A stretch of 64,000 bases of DNA from AV69 sp963742315 (GTDB lineage: Bacteria > Verrucomicrobiota > Verrucomicrobiia > Chthoniobacterales > UBA10450), in the NCBI GenBank assembly GCA_963742315.1, contig CAVULE010000015.1, forward strand, positions 186,001-250,000, in the 5' to 3' direction. A model generated the notes under the pieces. It had not been told where the DNA came from, ran no database searches, and worked only from the letters and a program-made list of their open reading frames with translations. The position numbers and the translations under genes are program-made. Below, piece after piece: positions 61,007-64,000 of this stretch (positions are counted from its first letter, which is position 1; each line of letters opens with the position of its first letter).

Positions 61007-64000
61007 CTACTGTGAGCGAGATGCCAGCGCGCCTGATCTTGCTTTTGCATCGACAGAGCGATGAAGCTCGGCCGCCTTGGTTCGCGTGACGCCTTGCATA
61101 GACTGGTTGCGGCTGCGTCCCTGCGGCGAGACGCGTACCCTGCCATCGGGTCCCAGGGTAGAGTTGTTGAGTAAAGCTCCCAATTGGGAGCTATCAGTCA
61201 CGTGAATGGTGGGTCCGCGCCCTCCTGCTGAGGCTGTCAACCTGCTTTGTTTCGTCACGGCGCGCGCAGTGGTTGCGCTATCAAATGGTGGCTGGCCTCC
61301 TAAAGGCTGCGTAGTCGCACCCGCGCCGGCAAACGTGCCGCTGGTGCTGTTATTACCTCCGGAGCGCCCGCTGTAATTCGGAACGTTGGCATACACGCTC
61401 GCCGGAGTTGAACCGCCAATCGTAACTACCACGCCATTCTCAATCGTGACGGTGTTCGCCGCGATGACGGCGGCGGTGCCAGAGCTATTAAGCGTGGTGT
61501 TCGCGACAAAATCAACCAGGCCATTGCTTCCGGGAGCATAAAGATGCAGGAGCGTGTTGGCCGAAATACTGCCGCCGCCGATGCGCAGGGTGCCGTTTGC
61601 ACCAAAGACCAATGCCTTCACCGTATCGGCATGAATCGTCGCATTGTTAAAGGTCATGGTTCCGCTGCCGTCCATGAATCCTTCGAATGTCCCGCCTACG
61701 TTATAGGTGCCACCAGTAAAATTGATCGTCGAGCTAGCAGCCGAGTCGCTGCCATTGATTTGAAAGGTCGCATCGGTGGCGACTGTAGCGGTGCCGGAGA
61801 CGTTGAAATCAAGCGTGGCAGTTGAAGCGACGGTGCCGGTAGCTCCGCCATCGTTTGTGTTATTGAGGATGGCGACGAAGAGTGAACGGCCGGAAGAAAG
61901 ATTCTTCGTCGTCACGTCCAGAGTCGCGCTGCCACCGATTGTTCCTCCATCGGCATTGATGAGCTGATAGAACTGGTCACCGGTGGAAGTTAGCGAGCCG
62001 GCTGTGTTGTAGATCATGCTGGCATTGCCGTGGATAGTGCCGGCGGTGTTGTCGATTCTGGTATCGAACGTGCCATTGACCGACAGATTGGTGGCGTCCA
62101 AAAGGAGGGAGGCATCCCCACCGATAACGGCGCCTCCATAGCTCAGGATTTGAAAGAATAGATCACCGGTGGAAATATCATTCGCGCTTACGGTAACTGC
62201 AGCACTCCGTCCGATGCTTCCCGGGCCAAGATTCTGATAGTTACCATTAGCTACCCAGAATAAGGTCGTGCCCGGCGAGCTGATATTTTGTGAGGCGGTC
62301 ACGTCGACCGCGGCATCGCCACTAAGTGTTCCGGAAACGTTAGTGTAGATACTGGCTTCCAGCGCCATTACGTCCACACCGGGCACCCCGGCGGCGGTCG
62401 ATGAAGTGACGATGTTGCGCCCGTTCAGGATGAGAAGAGCACTGCCATCAATCCGGCTGGGAGAACCCACTCCGCCATTAGGCGAAAAGGCTGTGTCCTG
62501 AATGGTCGCCAAAATGGAATCCTGTGCGTTGATGTCGCCGGTCGTGCTCAGCGTTTCCAGGGCATTGCCATGAATGTGGCCACCGCCGTTGTTGAACAGG
62601 TCAGCTTCAATGAACGCGTCACTTGTAAGATTGCTGGCGGCGATATTAATAATCGCGTCCGAGCCGATCGAGCCGGGCGTAAGTGCGCCCCCGCTGCCAT
62701 TGTAGGCATCGCTTTGGGTTTGAAACAACATACCAGCCCCAGCATGGATATCGCCCGCGACATTGAATACCACTGCACCCGTGCCGCCAATCTGCCCCCC
62801 ATTGGCGGTGACGAACCCGTTGAGGACTCCATTCACCGCGATGCTGTTCGCCTGCACGTTCACAATCGCGCCACCAGCAGTAGTGCCGCCGCCCGCACCG
62901 TCATTTCGATTTGAAATGCCGATTGTGGCATCGCCTTGAGTGGTAAGCGCGCCCGAAATATTCAGCAAAATCTGCGCAGAAGAACCAATTGAGCCGGTGT
63001 TACGGTTATTGATAAGAGCATTGAGCGCACCGGCGGAAAGGCCGGCAGCATTGAGTAAAATCGTCGCTGACTGCCCGATGTGACCGCCATTGCTGTTATC
63101 AATGGCGAGCGATAGCCCATTGGCGCCATTGAGAGCAAGATTGCCCGCTGGGTTGAGTGTGATGGTCGCGTCCCCGGCAATGTTGCCGGTCCCGGAGTTA
63201 GGTATGAGCAGAGTAGCTTCGTTGCCGGTTATTGTTACCGGCGCACTTACGCCCACGTTGATGTTGGTCCCGGCTACGACCTCTAGCATCTGACTGCCGA
63301 GAGTAGTTCCATCGATATTGAGATCTCCCTGTGCAATGAGCGTCGTTTGCGTTAAGCCCGATATTGCCGACGAAAGCGTTAAATCGGAACCGACGCCACG
63401 CGCGTAAACGGTTAGGTCATGCAACCCGGAGAAGGAGATTTCGGATCCTAAATCGATCGGGCCGTTTTGCGTCGCGAGAAGCAGGCCGCGGATTCCAGAA
63501 AAAGTAAGCGGCCCACCCGGGGAACCCGATGTGATTCCGTTGACCGCAATCAGGCCCAGATTAATCTCCCCGTTTGCCGTGGAAATAGTAGGCTCACCCG
63601 CCAATTGGAGCGAGGTGAACTTGAATGCGGCGCCGGAAGTGTTGATCCCGGTATCGAATCCGCTGGACGTGTCGAAGGTTGAGGTCGAACCGAAAGCCCA
63701 GCCTGAAGCAGGACCATCGATTGTCGGGCCTCGATAAATTTTTCCGAAATCCGTTACGCCATTAGTCGTAATCGAGGGATCGGTGGAAATCGTTGTGCCC
63801 GAGGTAATGACGTAAGGAACCGGTGACGTAATCGGTGACGGCGTTCCGAACTTAGTGGGCGTTGCGCTCGGGGTAGGCGTCGGCGTTGGTGTTGGAGGCG
63901 GCGTTGGTGTGGGAGTTGGGGTTGCAATAGGTGTTGGAGTTGGGGGCGGTGCTGGTGATCTAGCAGCGCTGCTCTCCGCTGATACTGCGACGTCGACTGT
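61007..64000 (-). CDS. Giant secreted beta-helix protein 2 (filamentous-haemagglutinin-like), 5' end outside the window
   Basis: The frame is open from base 64000 to the stop at 61007, giving 998 residues of a longer protein. The visible N-terminal part is a Pro/Thr-rich linker (TPTPTPTPPPTPTPTPTP), then GAAFKFTSLQLAGEPTIST, matching the layout AVFKFQNLQLVSNPTIS of the neighbouring giant. The rest is Gly/Asn/Ala-rich beta-helix with GGxIG, INADGG and LNxxG repeats. The C-terminus is a basic, Ser/Arg-rich tail (PQGRSRNQSMQG...), different from the other copy. A FecR domain is expected upstream but not seen. A start read inside the window (TTG at 63604) is artificial. Confidence 0.85.
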   Translation of the reverse strand, partial: TVDVAVSAESSAARSPAPPPTPTPIATPTPTPTPPPTPTPTPTPSATPTKFGTPSPITSPVPYVITSGTTISTDPSITTNGVTDFGKIYRGPTIDGPASGWAFGSTSTFDTSSGFDTGINTSGAAFKFTSLQLAGEPTISTANGEINLGLIAVNGITSGSPGGPLTFSGIRGLLLATQNGPIDLGSEISFSGLHDLTVYARGVGSDLTLSSAISGLTQTTLIAQGDLNIDGTTLGSQMLEVVAGTNINVGVSAPVTITGNEATLLIPNSGTGNIAGDATITLNPAGNLALNGANGLSLAIDNSNGGHIGQSATILLNAAGLSAGALNALINNRNTGSIGSSAQILLNISGALTTQGDATIGISNRNDGAGGGTTAGGAIVNVQANSIAVNGVLNGFVTANGGQIGGTGAVVFNVAGDIHAGAGMLFQTQSDAYNGSGGALTPGSIGSDAIINIAASNLTSDAFIEADLFNNGGGHIHGNALETLSTTGDINAQDSILATIQDTAFSPNGGVGSPSRIDGSALLILNGRNIVTSSTAAGVPGVDVMALEASIYTNVSGTLSGDAAVDVTASQNISSPGTTLFWVANGNYQNLGPGSIGRSAAVTVSANDISTGDLFFQILSYGGAVIGGDASLLLDATNLSVNGTFDTRIDNTAGTIHGNASMIYNTAGSLTSTGDQFYQLINADGGTIGGSATLDVTTKNLSSGRSLFVAILNNTNDGGATGTVASTATLDFNVSGTATVATDATFQINGSDSAASSTINFTGGTYNVGGTFEGFMDGSGTMTFNNATIHADTVKALVFGANGTLRIGGGSISANTLLHLYAPGSNGLVDFVANTTLNSSGTAAVIAANTVTIENGVVVTIGGSTPASVYANVPNYSGRSGGNNSTSGTFAGAGATTQPLGGQPPFDSATTARAVTKQSRLTASAGGRGPTIHVTDSSQLGALLNNSTLGPDGRVRVSPQGRSRNQSMQGVTRTKAAELHRSVDAKARSGALASRSQ
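63858..63955. repeat. Low-complexity tandem repeat coding for the Pro/Thr linker
   Basis: A GTTGGN-type hexamer tract (GGTGTTGGAGGCGGCGTTGG and similar) that reads as alternating Pro-Thr on the minus strand. Like the VPPV repeat of the neighbour it can change length by slippage. Confidence 0.7.

Noticed and set aside
63604..63606. Start codon for the second giant protein inside the window
   Set aside because: The frame continues without a stop to base 64000 and the preceding residues fit the family linker, so the true start lies outside.

Overview
The window looks like chromosomal DNA of a free-living, Gram-negative-type bacterium, most likely a soil member of Verrucomicrobiota (Chthoniobacterales or Spartobacteria type). 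This is an inference from gene style: secreted FecR-domain proteins joined to long beta-helical repeats, Sel1-repeat Ser/Thr kinases, many very small stress and membrane proteins, a WGxxGxxG protein, a PEP-CTERM-type CAAX protease and about 55% G+C. No ribosomal RNA operon, integrase, transposase, prophage or CRISPR array was seen.

Layout. 0-9 kb holds signalling genes: the 5' part of an FHA-adenylate cyclase, a divergent membrane Ser/Thr kinase, two lipoproteins and a 1537-residue CheB-CheR-PAS histidine kinase. 9-12.7 kb is rearranged DNA with a duplicated small basic-protein gene, a truncated reading frame, a frameshifted secreted protein and two kinds of intergenic repeat. 12.7-16.3 kb is a first stress block (DUF1328, DUF4142, a yqjDEK-like envelope operon, small secreted proteins). 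16.4-23.3 kb holds three SDR oxidoreductases (two with Tat signals), a CPBP protease and a divergent pair of Cys-motif paralogues. 23.3-30.2 kb holds a DUF748 protein, a PolX-like PHP protein, pyrophosphatase and a second stress block (YflT-like, BON, YciE-like, CsbD), then a sensorless histidine kinase and the second basic-protein copy. 30.3-35 kb carries a frameshifted RsbRD-type kinase, YihY, small membrane proteins and a zinc alcohol dehydrogenase, followed by tRNA-Lys(CUU).

36-56 kb is mostly housekeeping: NadE, a CAAX protease, a nuclease-fold protein, a GlcD-type oxidase, FabI, a TreS-maltokinase fusion, an ECF sigma factor with a tiny partner, DUF2017-ClpS, YbeY-PanE, NDH-2, bL35, SRP RNA, a MoeB-rhodanese protein and a LysM lipoprotein. 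56.4-64 kb is a one-directional cluster of FecR-domain secreted proteins: one short protein, two giant beta-helical ones (the second runs off the window) and the decayed 3' end of another.

The main points for follow-up are the FecR/beta-helix cluster; the duplicated upstream region shared by two unrelated genes (11.6 and 28.3 kb); an inverted pair of about 235 bp repeats (12.2 and 22.0 kb); the duplicated basic-protein gene that carries the tail of a kinase gene with it; and composite palindromic intergenic elements. Several genes too short for ordinary calling were recovered by reading the sequence (DUF1328, a 52-aa membrane protein, a DUF1232 remnant, SRP RNA).
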